Source: Acidobacteriota bacterium
GTDB taxonomy: Bacteria; Acidobacteriota; Polarisedimenticolia; Gp22-AA2
Assembly: GCA_027297005.1 (NCBI GenBank)
Contig: JAPUIN010000378.1
Location: 1 to 7,245, forward strand
Direction: 5' to 3'
DNA length: 7,245 nucleotides
Shown: positions 1 to 6,215 of the stretch, piece after piece
Layout: each line of letters starts with the position of its first letter
Numbering within the stretch: the stretch's first letter is position 1
The notes under the pieces: model-generated
The model's input: the letters and a program-made list of their open reading frames with translations, nothing else
The model's database searches: none
Told to the model about the DNA's origin: nothing
Translations under genes and position numbers: made by a program

Positions 1-154
1 AAGCAAGAATCGTAATCGCTTTGCGACTTATGTGCAGCACCCACAAAAACGATAGCCCTCAGTAGTTTACACCATAATGACCGGATTAGACACCCTCCGG
101 CCATCTTGACAAAGGGTACCCCGCCCCCCTACCTTGCCGCCGAACCGAGGGCAC
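1..154. other. Left-edge intergenic stretch, AT-richer than the rest
   Basis: No gene is supported here. All three forward frames reaching in from the left edge meet stops within the first 63 bases, so at most the last few codons of an upstream gene could lie here. The first 80 or so bases are clearly richer in A and T than everything to the right. A short inverted repeat, CCGGA (81-85) and TCCGG (96-100), has a 10-base loop and no T-run, so it is not a convincing terminator. A CATAAT at 73-78 could be a -10 box, but no good -35 lies at the right distance. The region presumably holds the promoter of the DUF4388 gene, which I cannot place. Confidence 0.5.
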
Positions 155-886
155 ATGGCCACACGCAGCCAGCCCCGCGAGGGCATCCTCTCCACCACGA
201 CCTTCCCAGGCCTGATTTACTCCATCCTGCGCCTGCGCGAGACCGGGGTGGTGACCCTGACCAACGATACCGTCGAGAAATCGGTCTACATCAAGTCGGG
301 TCAGCCCATCTTCGCCGCCTCCAGCGATCGGGACGACCGCCTGGGGAACATGTTTCTCAAGAAGGGGCAGGTGTCGCTGGAAGCCTTGCTGGCCGCCATT
401 GACGAATCGATGCACCAGAAAAAGCGCCTCGGTACTTTGCTCGTCGAGGGGGGTGCGATTCAGCCGCACGATCTCGTAGAGGCGGTGATGAACCAGGCGC
501 GGGACATCATCTGCGGCCTCTTCCTCTGGACCCGGGGACGATACCGCTACGTCCCGGGTGCTCTGCCGAGCGAGGAGGTGATCACGCTCAAGCTGAGCGC
601 CAGCGAGATCGTCCTTGAAGGCGTCAAACGGATCCAGAGTTGGGAGCGGATCTGGGAGGCGGTCGGAGGGATGGAGACCCGTTACCAGACTTGTGAAGGG
701 ATCGATCAGCAGGTGAAGGTCTTGAAGCTGGACCTGCCGGAGTGGACCCTGCTCTCCCACTGCGATCGCCCCACCACGGTGCGTGAACTCTGCAAGACGT
801 CCGACATGAACGACTTCGAGATCTGCCGGCTGCTCTGGGCGCTGGTCACCCTCGGGATCGTGCAGAGGACCTCGGAGTCAGGCTGA
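155..886 (+). CDS. DUF4388 (PATAN-type) domain protein with C-terminal winged-helix-like segment
   Basis: A 243-residue cytoplasmic protein with no signal peptide or membrane segment. Residues 10-135 look like a DUF4388 domain. It opens GILSTTTFPGLIYSILRLRETGVVTL, split here as GILSTTTFPG then IYSILRLRETG; then come a YIKSGQPIFAASS element (45-57), a LGNMFLKKGQVS element (63-74) and RLGTLLVEGGAI (91-102). The domain ends with a tryptophan/glycine segment, WTRGRYRYVPG (125-135). Residues 195-236 (EWTLLSHCDRPTTVRELC and following) resemble a small winged-helix-like fold. The family occurs alone or fused to response-regulator and other signalling domains in delta-proteobacteria, Acidobacteria and relatives; its biochemical function is unknown. 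ATG at 155 is chosen with GAGGG at 147-151, although the 3-base spacing is short. An in-frame TTG at 134 has no usable ribosome-binding site. The stop lies inside the 3' end of the convergent heptose kinase gene. A regulatory role is an inference. Confidence 0.85.
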   Translation: MATRSQPREGILSTTTFPGLIYSILRLRETGVVTLTNDTVEKSVYIKSGQPIFAASSDRDDRLGNMFLKKGQVSLEALLAAIDESMHQKKRLGTLLVEGGAIQPHDLVEAVMNQARDIICGLFLWTRGRYRYVPGALPSEEVITLKLSASEIVLEGVKRIQSWERIWEAVGGMETRYQTCEGIDQQVKVLKLDLPEWTLLSHCDRPTTVRELCKTSDMNDFEICRLLWALVTLGIVQRTSESG

Positions 887-1882
887 ACGATCCACCACCC
901 CGGCGGTGCATTCAAGCAGTTCCTCCGGCGTCGGGGCCGCGGTCCCGATCTTCCCCACCACAACACCTGCAGCCTGATTGGCCAGCATTGACGCCTCCGT
1001 CACATGCGCCCCCGCGGCGAGCGCGAGAGCCAGCGTCGCAACGACCGTATCGCCGGCCCCGGTGACGTCGAATACTTCGCGCGCGGTCGTCGGGATCGCG
1101 AGCGCACCCCCCTCATCATCCAAAAGCAACATGCCGCGCTCTCCGCACGTGATCAGGAGGTGGGGGCAGGCCAGCATTTCAAGCAGCTTTCTCCCCGCCG
1201 CGATCAACTCCTCCTCGGTCCGGACCGGCATCCCGACAGCCTCCGCCAACTCACGGGTATTGGGTGTCACAATGGTGGCCGGACGGTAGTGTGGGAAGAG
1301 GGACACTTTGGGGTCGATGACAATCGGGAGCCGGCGCCTCTCGGCCTCGGGGAGAACAGCCCGGAGGAGGCGCTCGCTGATACATCCCTTCGCGTAGTCC
1401 GAAATCACAACCACCTGAACCCGCTCGAGGAGACCGGTGGCGCTCTTTTCAAGGTCGGCCGCCGATGCGAACGGGAGCGGATCATCTTGCTCCCGATCGA
1501 CCCGGACCACGTGCTGGGAATGCGCAATGACGCGCATCTTAACCGTCGTCGGCCGACCGGGCGTCGTGATCAGTCCCTCGGTCGGGATGCCGGCCTCGCG
1601 ACAGGCGCTCTCCAGTTCCTCCCCCTCGCGGTCATCCCCCCTCACGCCGACCGGGATGGCACGCCCGCCGAGCATGACGATATTGCGGGCGACGTTCGCC
1701 GCTCCGCCGAGTGCGCGACTCTCTCGCTCGAGGCGTACGACCGGAACCGGCGCCTCGGGCGAAATGCGCGTCACCCGTCCCCAGATGAAACGATCGATCA
1801 TCAGGTCACCGACCACAAGGGCGGAGACCTCATCGAACCGCCCGACGAGAGCGGCTGCACGTTTAGCATCCAGAGGAGGCAC
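878..1882 (-). CDS. rfaE1: D-glycero-beta-D-manno-heptose-7-phosphate kinase (stand-alone HldE kinase domain, RfaE1)
   Basis: A PfkB/ribokinase-family sugar kinase of 334 residues. In ADP-L-glycero-D-manno-heptose synthesis it phosphorylates heptose 7-phosphate at C1 to give heptose-1,7-bisphosphate, in the cytoplasm. Motifs close to the E. coli HldE N-terminal half are visible: GDLMIDRF (25-32), RISPEAPVPVV (39-49), GGAANVARN (59-67), SDYAKG (161-166), DPK (190-192), TPNTRE (206-211) and DVTGAGDT (272-279), with the catalytic Asp at 278. It ends after AAGVVVGKIGT, where bifunctional HldE continues into the adenylyltransferase. The two activities are therefore separate here and the nucleotidyltransferase must lie outside the window. 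GTG at 1880-1882 gives a normal N-terminus but has no Shine-Dalgarno sequence. A CTG at 1901-1903 would add seven residues; it overlaps the upstream TGA as CTGA and has GAGG seven bases ahead. It is probably co-transcribed with the Trm112-like gene. Its 3' end overlaps the DUF4388 gene by 9 bases. Confidence 0.93.
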   Translation of the reverse strand: MPPLDAKRAAALVGRFDEVSALVVGDLMIDRFIWGRVTRISPEAPVPVVRLERESRALGGAANVARNIVMLGGRAIPVGVRGDDREGEELESACREAGIPTEGLITTPGRPTTVKMRVIAHSQHVVRVDREQDDPLPFASAADLEKSATGLLERVQVVVISDYAKGCISERLLRAVLPEAERRRLPIVIDPKVSLFPHYRPATIVTPNTRELAEAVGMPVRTEEELIAAGRKLLEMLACPHLLITCGERGMLLLDDEGGALAIPTTAREVFDVTGAGDTVVATLALALAAGAHVTEASMLANQAAGVVVGKIGTAAPTPEELLECTAGVVDRSA

Positions 1883-1899
1883 GGCGTTTTTTAGAGTGA

Positions 1900-2085
1900 T
1901 CAGGAGTGATCCTCGGGTTCGATGGTCGCTTCCTCAACCAGCATGATCGGGATATCCCCCTCGGCGATCGGATATCGTCGGTTGCAGGATCGGCAGACGA
2001 GGCCTCCTCCGTCCGCGGTGGGAACCACCTCCGTCTTGCAGACGGGACAGGCCAGGATCTCGAGCAACTTGGGATCGATGGCGAT
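1900..2085 (-). CDS. Trm112-like (UPF0434/YcaR-type) zinc-ribbon protein, apparent ATC start
   Basis: A small protein of 61 residues if translation begins at ATC (2083-2085). It reads (M)AIDPKLLEILACPVCKTE, then a glycine-rich turn, then LVCRSCNRRYPIAEGDIPIM and an acidic tail ending EDHS. This is the Trm112/UPF0434 pattern: LLEILACPxC, CxxC and YPIxxGIPxM. Four cysteines (CPVC, CRSC) could bind zinc; E. coli YcaR lacks part of this set. Relatives activate methyltransferases in eukaryotes and archaea; the bacterial role is unclear. E. coli ycaR sits between lpxK and kdsB, so its position beside a heptose kinase gene fits a link to LPS genes. No in-frame ATG, GTG or TTG exists between the upstream TAA stop and a TTG at 2065-2067. 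That TTG would cut the conserved DPK and has no ribosome-binding site. The ATC lies five bases after GGAGG and exactly where family members have Met. The TGA lies 17 bases before the GTG of the kinase gene. The gene identity is firm; the start is not. Confidence 0.85.
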   Translation of the reverse strand: MAIDPKLLEILACPVCKTEVVPTADGGGLVCRSCNRRYPIAEGDIPIMLVEEATIEPEDHS

Positions 2086-2090
2086 GCGAA

Positions 2091-2095
2091 CCTCC
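2091..2095 (-). promoter_or_regulatory. Shine-Dalgarno GGAGG of the Trm112-like gene
   Basis: On the minus strand GGAGG is followed by TTCGC and then ATC GCC ATC GAT. The 5-base spacing points at the first ATC (2083-2085) as the initiation codon. The only in-frame canonical alternative, TTG at 2065-2067, is 23 bases away from this site. Confidence 0.7.
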
Positions 2096-2111
2096 GTGTG
2101 CGACGACCGGC

Positions 2112-2141
2112 CTTATAACACCGGATCGAAAACATTGTCAA
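2112..2141 (-). promoter_or_regulatory. Sigma70-type promoter of the Trm112-like gene and heptose kinase gene
   Basis: The minus strand carries a perfect -35 box TTGACA (2136-2141), an 18-base spacer and a -10 box TATAAG (2112-2117, five of six consensus bases). A transcript would begin near 2105, leaving a leader of about 20 bases that contains the GGAGG at 2091-2095. Such a strong match in GC-rich DNA, correctly placed, is unlikely to be chance. No terminator is visible between the two minus-strand genes, so both are probably transcribed from here. Confidence 0.75.
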
Positions 2142-2383
2142 ACGACCGAACTCCTGAGACATACCCAGTTGAAGTCGCCAGGCCTGCGCCCTCCAGACAC
2201 GGGTCCGCGTCGCTGCGCGGCGCTCCCCTCGGCCCGCCTCATGCCGCCCGCCGCGCTCAAGAACGCGCGTCGGGTCCCCGGCGCTCGGTCTCGCACGGTC
2301 CGACGGGCGCGGGCCTGGCGCTTTAGACTTGGAAACCTCAGACCACCTTCGGGGCTATTCGCCAACGCGCCCCGGGTTGTAAG
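2142..2383. other. GC-rich divergent spacer upstream of the heptosyltransferase genes
   Basis: The gap of about 240 bases lies between the minus-strand promoter and the first heptosyltransferase ATG. No open frame with family-like sequence is present on either strand, and I see no tRNA, SRP RNA or riboswitch signature. It is very rich in G and C. It contains an imperfect inverted repeat, CGCGCGTCGG (2264-2273) against CCGACGGGCGCG (2300-2311), with a two-base bulge and a 26-base loop. A weak -35-like TTGGAA (2329-2334) has no convincing -10 partner. The forward promoter must lie here but cannot be placed by eye. Confidence 0.45.
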
Positions 2384-3502
2384 ATGCCATCGTCGATGCC
2401 CGATCCCACCGTTCCCGTATCCGCTGCCGACCGCCTCCTCGTCATCCGACTGGGTGCGGTCGGGGACGTGCTTCGCACGCTCCCAGCCCTCCACCTGATC
2501 CGCAGGACCTACGCATCAGTTCATGTGTCGTGGATCGTCGAGGATCTGTCGCGGGATCTCCTCGAGGGGCATCCCGAGATCGACCAGTTGATCCGCTTTC
2601 CACGGCGCGAATTCGAGGCCGAGGCGCGCCGTCCTCACCGGCTGGCAGCGGAGTTCCGGAACTTCGGCCGCGAGTTACGCCGGCATCGATTCACCATATC
2701 GGTTGACTTTCAGGGAAGCCTCAAGAGCGGCATCCTCTCGCTGCTGTCCGGTGCAAAGGCGCGCCTCGGATTTGCGCCCGGGCACGCCCGCGAGATGAGT
2801 TCCCTGTTCGCCAACCGATGGGTCAGACCGCGCACCCGATGGATGAACCGGGTCGAGCGGAACCTCCTGATGTCCGAAGCGCTCGGAGCCTCGGGAGACG
2901 AGATCATCATGAATCTTCCCGAGACTGAGGCCGAGGGTCGCGAGGCGGAGACGATCCTTCGTGAGGTGGCTACCGAAGGGCAGCCCCTCGTCGTGCTCTC
3001 CCCGGGCACCAGCCAGCGCCAGGCTGACAAGCGGTGGCCGGTCGAGCGCTTCGCCCGCCTGGCGACGCACCTGCACCAGCGACTCGGGGCGGTCCCCCTC
3101 GTCGCCTGGGGACCGGGCGAGGAGGGAATGGCATCCGGCATCGTGCGTACCTCGGGAGGGGCCGCTGTTTTGCCGCCGGCGATCGGCCTCAGGGCGCTGG
3201 CCGCCCTGTTGCGCCGCGCTTCGCTCTTCGTCGGCGCCGACACCGGACCCATGCACCTCGCATGGGGAGTCGGATGCCCCGTGGTGGCCCTGTTCGGACC
3301 AACCGATCCGCGGCTCAACGGACCGCTCGGCGAGAATCACATCGTCCTCCGCGCCGACCGGACAACCGATGCGATCTCGACCGACGAAGTGTTCGGAGCG
3401 GCGCGGGACGCGCTCGAACGTTCGGGCGGCCGGATGCGGACCGAGGCCCCGCGGCTTTCGAGATCGTCGGTCTTCTCGACGCGGGCCGGCGGAGACGCAT
3501 GA
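2384..3502 (+). CDS. Glycosyltransferase family 9 protein, probable LPS heptosyltransferase I (WaaC-like)
   Basis: A 372-residue GT-B fold enzyme of family GT9, expected on the cytoplasmic side of the inner membrane and transferring heptose from ADP-heptose to the Kdo of inner-core LPS. The N-terminal domain has VIRLGAVGDVLRTLPAL (20-36), the family's acceptor-side glycine loop. It also has SVDFQGSLKSG (106-116) and a GFAPGHAREMSSLFAN segment (129-144), both closer to WaaC than to WaaF. The C-terminal donor domain has LSPGTS (205-210), KRWP (216-219), and FVGADTGPMHLA (282-293) followed by ALFGPTDP (302-309). The 372 residues include an extra, Arg/Ser-rich tail after about 350. ATG at 2384 is the first start, and a second in-frame ATG follows at 2396; neither has a clear Shine-Dalgarno sequence, which is odd beside its neighbours. 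Its TGA overlaps the next ATG (ATGA), so the two transferases are translationally coupled. Heptosyltransferase I is favoured over III/IV-type GT9 enzymes but not proven. Confidence 0.85.
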   Translation: MPSSMPDPTVPVSAADRLLVIRLGAVGDVLRTLPALHLIRRTYASVHVSWIVEDLSRDLLEGHPEIDQLIRFPRREFEAEARRPHRLAAEFRNFGRELRRHRFTISVDFQGSLKSGILSLLSGAKARLGFAPGHAREMSSLFANRWVRPRTRWMNRVERNLLMSEALGASGDEIIMNLPETEAEGREAETILREVATEGQPLVVLSPGTSQRQADKRWPVERFARLATHLHQRLGAVPLVAWGPGEEGMASGIVRTSGGAAVLPPAIGLRALAALLRRASLFVGADTGPMHLAWGVGCPVVALFGPTDPRLNGPLGENHIVLRADRTTDAISTDEVFGAARDALERSGGRMRTEAPRLSRSSVFSTRAGGDA

Positions 3503-4629
3503 AACCGATCCCCCCGTCGGAGATCCGCAGGATTCTGATCCGGGCGAACAACTGGATCGGCGACGTGGTGATGATCTCCCCCGCCGTCCGCTCGATCCGT
3601 GAACACTTCGGTGATGCGCGGGTCGCCATCCTCGCCAAACCATGGGTGCTCGAAACGTTGCGGGGAAACCCGTTCTACGATGATCTGATCGAGTACGACG
3701 ACGAGGGGGACCACGCAGGGGCAGCCGGATTCCTGAGCCTCGTCTCACGTCTGCGAAAAATGCGGTTCGATCTCGCGATCCTCTTTCAGAAGGCGTTCGA
3801 GGCTGCCGCGATCGCCCGCCTGGCCGGTATCCCGTTCCGCGTCGGTTATGCCACCGACTTCCGCAGCGCGCTGCTGTCCCACGCGCTGCCGTTGCCTCCG
3901 GCGGACACCCATCACATCGATCTCTTCCTGGGGATCCCGGCTGCCCTGGGCTGCGCAACCCACGATTCGCTCCCCTTCTTCCATGTCGACGCTGACTCCC
4001 GCGCGCGTGCGGCCGAGTTTCTCCGCAAGGCCGGCGCCGGAAACGATCGGCCGCTGGTGGCTCTGCACCCGGGTGCCTCCAAGGAGCCGCGGGCCTGGCA
4101 TCCAGATCGCTTCGTCACTCTGGGGCACCGACTCAGTCAACGGATCGGGGCCCGAATTTTACTTCTCTCGGGACCTGGCGACCGGAAACTGCGCGAGGAG
4201 ATTCGCCGCGGCCTGCCCCGTGACTGCATCGCGCCGACAGGGACAGACTTGAGCGTCAAAATGATGGCCGGCCTGCTCGAGCACTGCGATCTTTTCGTAG
4301 GGAACGACAGCGGTCCGATGCATCTGGCAGCCGCTCTCGACGTGCCGACCCTCGCCCTCTTCGGGCCCGGCACGCCGCGCCGCACGGCGCCGAGGGCCCG
4401 CTCGAATCGGATCGCCTGCCTGAGCAGGGACTACCCGTGCGCGCCCTGCCGGCAGGATTTCTTCCAGGAATGCCCGCCCGCCCCTTCCGGCAAACCCTTC
4501 TGCCTCGAAGAGATCCGCGTTGAGGAGGCGGAGAAAACAGCGCTTGCGTTACTCGACGCGGGGCCGATCCGGGCGCCGCTGGGCGGAGGAAGCACCGGAG
4601 ACCAGCCAACCGGCCCGGTGCAGTCCTAA
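3499..4629 (+). CDS. waaF: LPS heptosyltransferase II (WaaF/RfaF), family GT9
   Basis: A 376-residue GT9 enzyme that would add the second heptose to heptose-Kdo2-lipid A on the inner face of the inner membrane. It shows the WaaF signature ILIRANNWIGDVVMISPAVR (12-31), with the Asn-Trp-Ile-Gly-Asp core. The donor domain has LHPGASKEPRAWHPDRF (189-205), then FVGNDSGPMHLAAALDVP (266-283) and ALFGPGTP (286-293). A cysteine cluster follows, CAPC (314-317), C325 and C335, as in many WaaF-type proteins. ATG at 3499 is used: the frame is open further upstream, but this start has GGAG at 3491-3494 and forms the ATGA junction with the preceding transferase, so it is the second gene of that operon. The last 20-25 residues (after LLDAG, rich in Gly/Pro) extend beyond the usual fold. 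They are encoded where the gene overlaps the convergent kinase gene by 81 bases. Confidence 0.9.
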   Translation: MKPIPPSEIRRILIRANNWIGDVVMISPAVRSIREHFGDARVAILAKPWVLETLRGNPFYDDLIEYDDEGDHAGAAGFLSLVSRLRKMRFDLAILFQKAFEAAAIARLAGIPFRVGYATDFRSALLSHALPLPPADTHHIDLFLGIPAALGCATHDSLPFFHVDADSRARAAEFLRKAGAGNDRPLVALHPGASKEPRAWHPDRFVTLGHRLSQRIGARILLLSGPGDRKLREEIRRGLPRDCIAPTGTDLSVKMMAGLLEHCDLFVGNDSGPMHLAAALDVPTLALFGPGTPRRTAPRARSNRIACLSRDYPCAPCRQDFFQECPPAPSGKPFCLEEIRVEEAEKTALALLDAGPIRAPLGGGSTGDQPTGPVQS

Positions 4630-5430
4630 TCGCGACCGGTGGCTCTGGAGCGCCCGCTGGAGTCGCCGCAGCAGGACCCGATCGTTTCTGCAGTAGCGTC
4701 TCAGGAATATCAGCTCTTCTCGCACCGACAGCCGGAAGCGGCCGGCAATCCACTTCTCATACGAGCGCAGTAGCCGCGCGAGATTTCGAAAGCGTCCACG
4801 GGAGCCGATCTGGTCATGAAACGTCCCGCCATCCAGATCGACAATCTGCACCCGATCCCCGTTCGCGCCATGCCCGAACAAAATGTTGGTGACGTTCAGG
4901 TCGGCGTGCAGGAAGCCGACGTCGTGCATGGTGCGGATGAGATCGGCGCTCTTCTCGAGCGCGACCCGCCGGCGGCGCCACGGCGCGTTGGCGCGCGCCA
5001 CCTCATAGAGGTTCTGGGCGTCCCGCACGGCGCCCGTAATGATGGCATGCGCGTGCAGCGGCCCCAGCACCCGCCGCCAGCCCACAGCCAGAACGGGTGG
5101 AGTCGTCACCCCGGCCCGCTCGAGGCGATCTGCGGCCACGAGTTGCGCGCGGATCCTGAGAGTACCGGCATAGAGACCCCGGAACAGCGGACCGATCAGA
5201 CCGCCGTGCTGGGCTCGCTTGCCGATCGCCTCCCCGCCGCCGAGGCGCATGCGCAGGAGAACTCCCCGGCCGCCCCCCGCTCCCCGGCGGCGCTCGACTC
5301 GGCCAAGCAGGAGCCGATCCGCTTCACCACGCTGGATCTCTTCGACGCACTCGTGGCGGGCGATCCAGCATGCCGCGGGCGATCGAACTTCAGCGTAGCC
5401 GATCGGCAACCTCACCACGGGGCGGCTCAA
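4549..5430 (-). CDS. Kdo-kinase / LPS-core-kinase-like protein (KdkA/WaaP superfamily)
   Basis: A 293-residue protein-kinase-like fold of the lipopolysaccharide kinase (Kdo/WaaP) family. Such enzymes phosphorylate Kdo or heptose in the inner core at the cytoplasmic face. The catalytic loop is HADLNVTNILF (175-185), matching HxDLxxxN with Asp177 and Asn182. The metal-binding motif is VDLDGG (197-202) in place of DFG, as is common in this family. The segment AQHGGLIGPLFRGLY (73-87) corresponds to the family's RGG-type nucleotide-binding region, and RFRNLARLLRS (213-223) to the conserved helix after the active site. TTG at 5428-5430 is chosen because AGGAGG ends four bases upstream and it overlaps the tatC stop as TTGA. 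The gene is thus the third cistron of tatA-tatC-kinase. Its last 27 codons are antisense to the end of waaF. The acceptor sugar, Kdo or heptose, cannot be told from the sequence. The family call is firm; kdkA is likely but not assigned. Confidence 0.83.
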   Translation of the reverse strand: MSRPVVRLPIGYAEVRSPAACWIARHECVEEIQRGEADRLLLGRVERRRGAGGGRGVLLRMRLGGGEAIGKRAQHGGLIGPLFRGLYAGTLRIRAQLVAADRLERAGVTTPPVLAVGWRRVLGPLHAHAIITGAVRDAQNLYEVARANAPWRRRRVALEKSADLIRTMHDVGFLHADLNVTNILFGHGANGDRVQIVDLDGGTFHDQIGSRGRFRNLARLLRSYEKWIAGRFRLSVREELIFLRRYCRNDRVLLRRLQRALQSHRSRLGLHRAGWLVSGASSAQRRPDRPRVE

Positions 5431-6215
5431 GATCCCTCCTGCTCCTCCCCCGGCTCATCCTGCCCGATGTCGCCGTCCCGCGGGCGTCCGAAGACCCGGG
5501 CCACCAGAATCCCAATGAGATAGAGGAGGATCATCGGGCCGGCGAACACGCACTGCGTCACGATGTCCGGAGTCGGGGTGATGATCGCCGCCACGATGAA
5601 GATGATCAGAACGGCGTACTTGAACTTCCGCCAGAGAAAACCGGGCGTGACGAGACCGAGCCGCGCCAGAAAATAAATGACGGTCGGCAGCTCGAATACG
5701 ATCGCCAGTCCGAGAATGATCCTGCTCTCGAAGCCGAACAGGTTGCTCACCCTGAGTGCAGGCTCGAAGTCCTCACCGACCTGCAGCAGGAAACGGCCGG
5801 CCACAGGGAACCCGATGTAGTAGCCGAACGCGCCCCCCGCGAGGAAGAACAGCGACGAAAAGAAAATGAACGGCAGGGCGTAGCGCCGTTCGCGCGGATA
5901 GAGCCCGGGCGAGATGAAGGCCCACGCCTGATAAAGGATGTAGGGCGCAGAAATGAACAGCGCGACCAGAAACGCCACTCTCATGTAAAGCAGGAACGGC
6001 TCGGTGATGTCAATGAAGACTGGGCGGCTCTCCCCGAGGTAGGGCTGGATCGGGACGAGGAAAAACCACAGGATGCGTTTGGCGTTGGTCAGCGCCAGCA
6101 GGAAGGCGACGGCGACGCTGAGCAGAGATAGAAGGAGACGCTTCCGGAGCTCCTCGAGATGCTCCAGAAATCCCATCGTGGGGAGGCTACTGCGATTCTT
6201 TTCCGGTTCCGGCAT
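5427..6215 (-). CDS. tatC: Sec-independent protein translocase TatC
   Basis: The 262-residue core subunit of the twin-arginine translocase, which recognises the RR signal peptide and builds the export site with TatA in the inner membrane. FLEHLEELRKRL (16-27) is the hallmark cytoplasmic N-terminal motif. Six membrane segments are visible near 27-43, 73-95, 115-138, 160-182, 198-212 and 219-240. Family motifs include ITEPF (70-74), FISPGLYPRERR (100-111), VFELP (173-177) and ITPTPDIVTQ (212-221). The cytoplasmic tail is short and acidic, ending EEQEGS. ATG at 6215 lies inside the end of tatA (29-base overlap), without a clear Shine-Dalgarno sequence. A second in-frame ATG at 6174-6176 would begin at MGFLEHL, also without one. 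Coupled translation from tatA would explain this. The stop overlaps the TTG start of the kinase gene. Confidence 0.96.
   Translation of the reverse strand: MPEPEKNRSSLPTMGFLEHLEELRKRLLLSLLSVAVAFLLALTNAKRILWFFLVPIQPYLGESRPVFIDITEPFLLYMRVAFLVALFISAPYILYQAWAFISPGLYPRERRYALPFIFFSSLFFLAGGAFGYYIGFPVAGRFLLQVGEDFEPALRVSNLFGFESRIILGLAIVFELPTVIYFLARLGLVTPGFLWRKFKYAVLIIFIVAAIITPTPDIVTQCVFAGPMILLYLIGILVARVFGRPRDGDIGQDEPGEEQEGS
5434..5440 (-). promoter_or_regulatory. Shine-Dalgarno of the Kdo-kinase-like gene, inside tatC
   Basis: The minus strand reads AGGAGGG just before ATC and TTG. This strong site lies within the last codons of tatC and decides the TTG start at 5428-5430. It makes independent re-initiation at the TTGA junction plausible. 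Confidence 0.75.

Noticed and set aside
106..111. TTGACA as a -35 box for the DUF4388 gene
   Set aside because: No -10-like hexamer lies 16-18 bases downstream, where the sequence is C-rich.
1004..1894. Long forward open frame opposite the heptose kinase gene
   Set aside because: It is a shadow of a clearly conserved kinase in GC-rich DNA; its translation has no recognisable family pattern.
1863..2162. 99-codon reverse frame starting MSQEFGRL over the Trm112-like region
   Set aside because: It is the wrong frame; the neighbouring frame gives the zinc-ribbon protein with CPVC and CRSC, correctly placed after the promoter and GGAGG.
2138..2498. Open frames on both strands in the GC-rich spacer
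   Set aside because: They overlap the start of the first heptosyltransferase gene, lack ribosome-binding sites and show no family-like sequence.
2675..3958. Long reverse open frame across both heptosyltransferase genes
   Set aside because: It is Arg/Gly/Ser-rich low-complexity translation antisense to two conserved GT9 genes.
4816..6131. Two forward open frames opposite the kinase gene and tatC
   Set aside because: The opposite strand encodes motif-bearing kinase and TatC proteins; these frames are charged, repetitive shadows.
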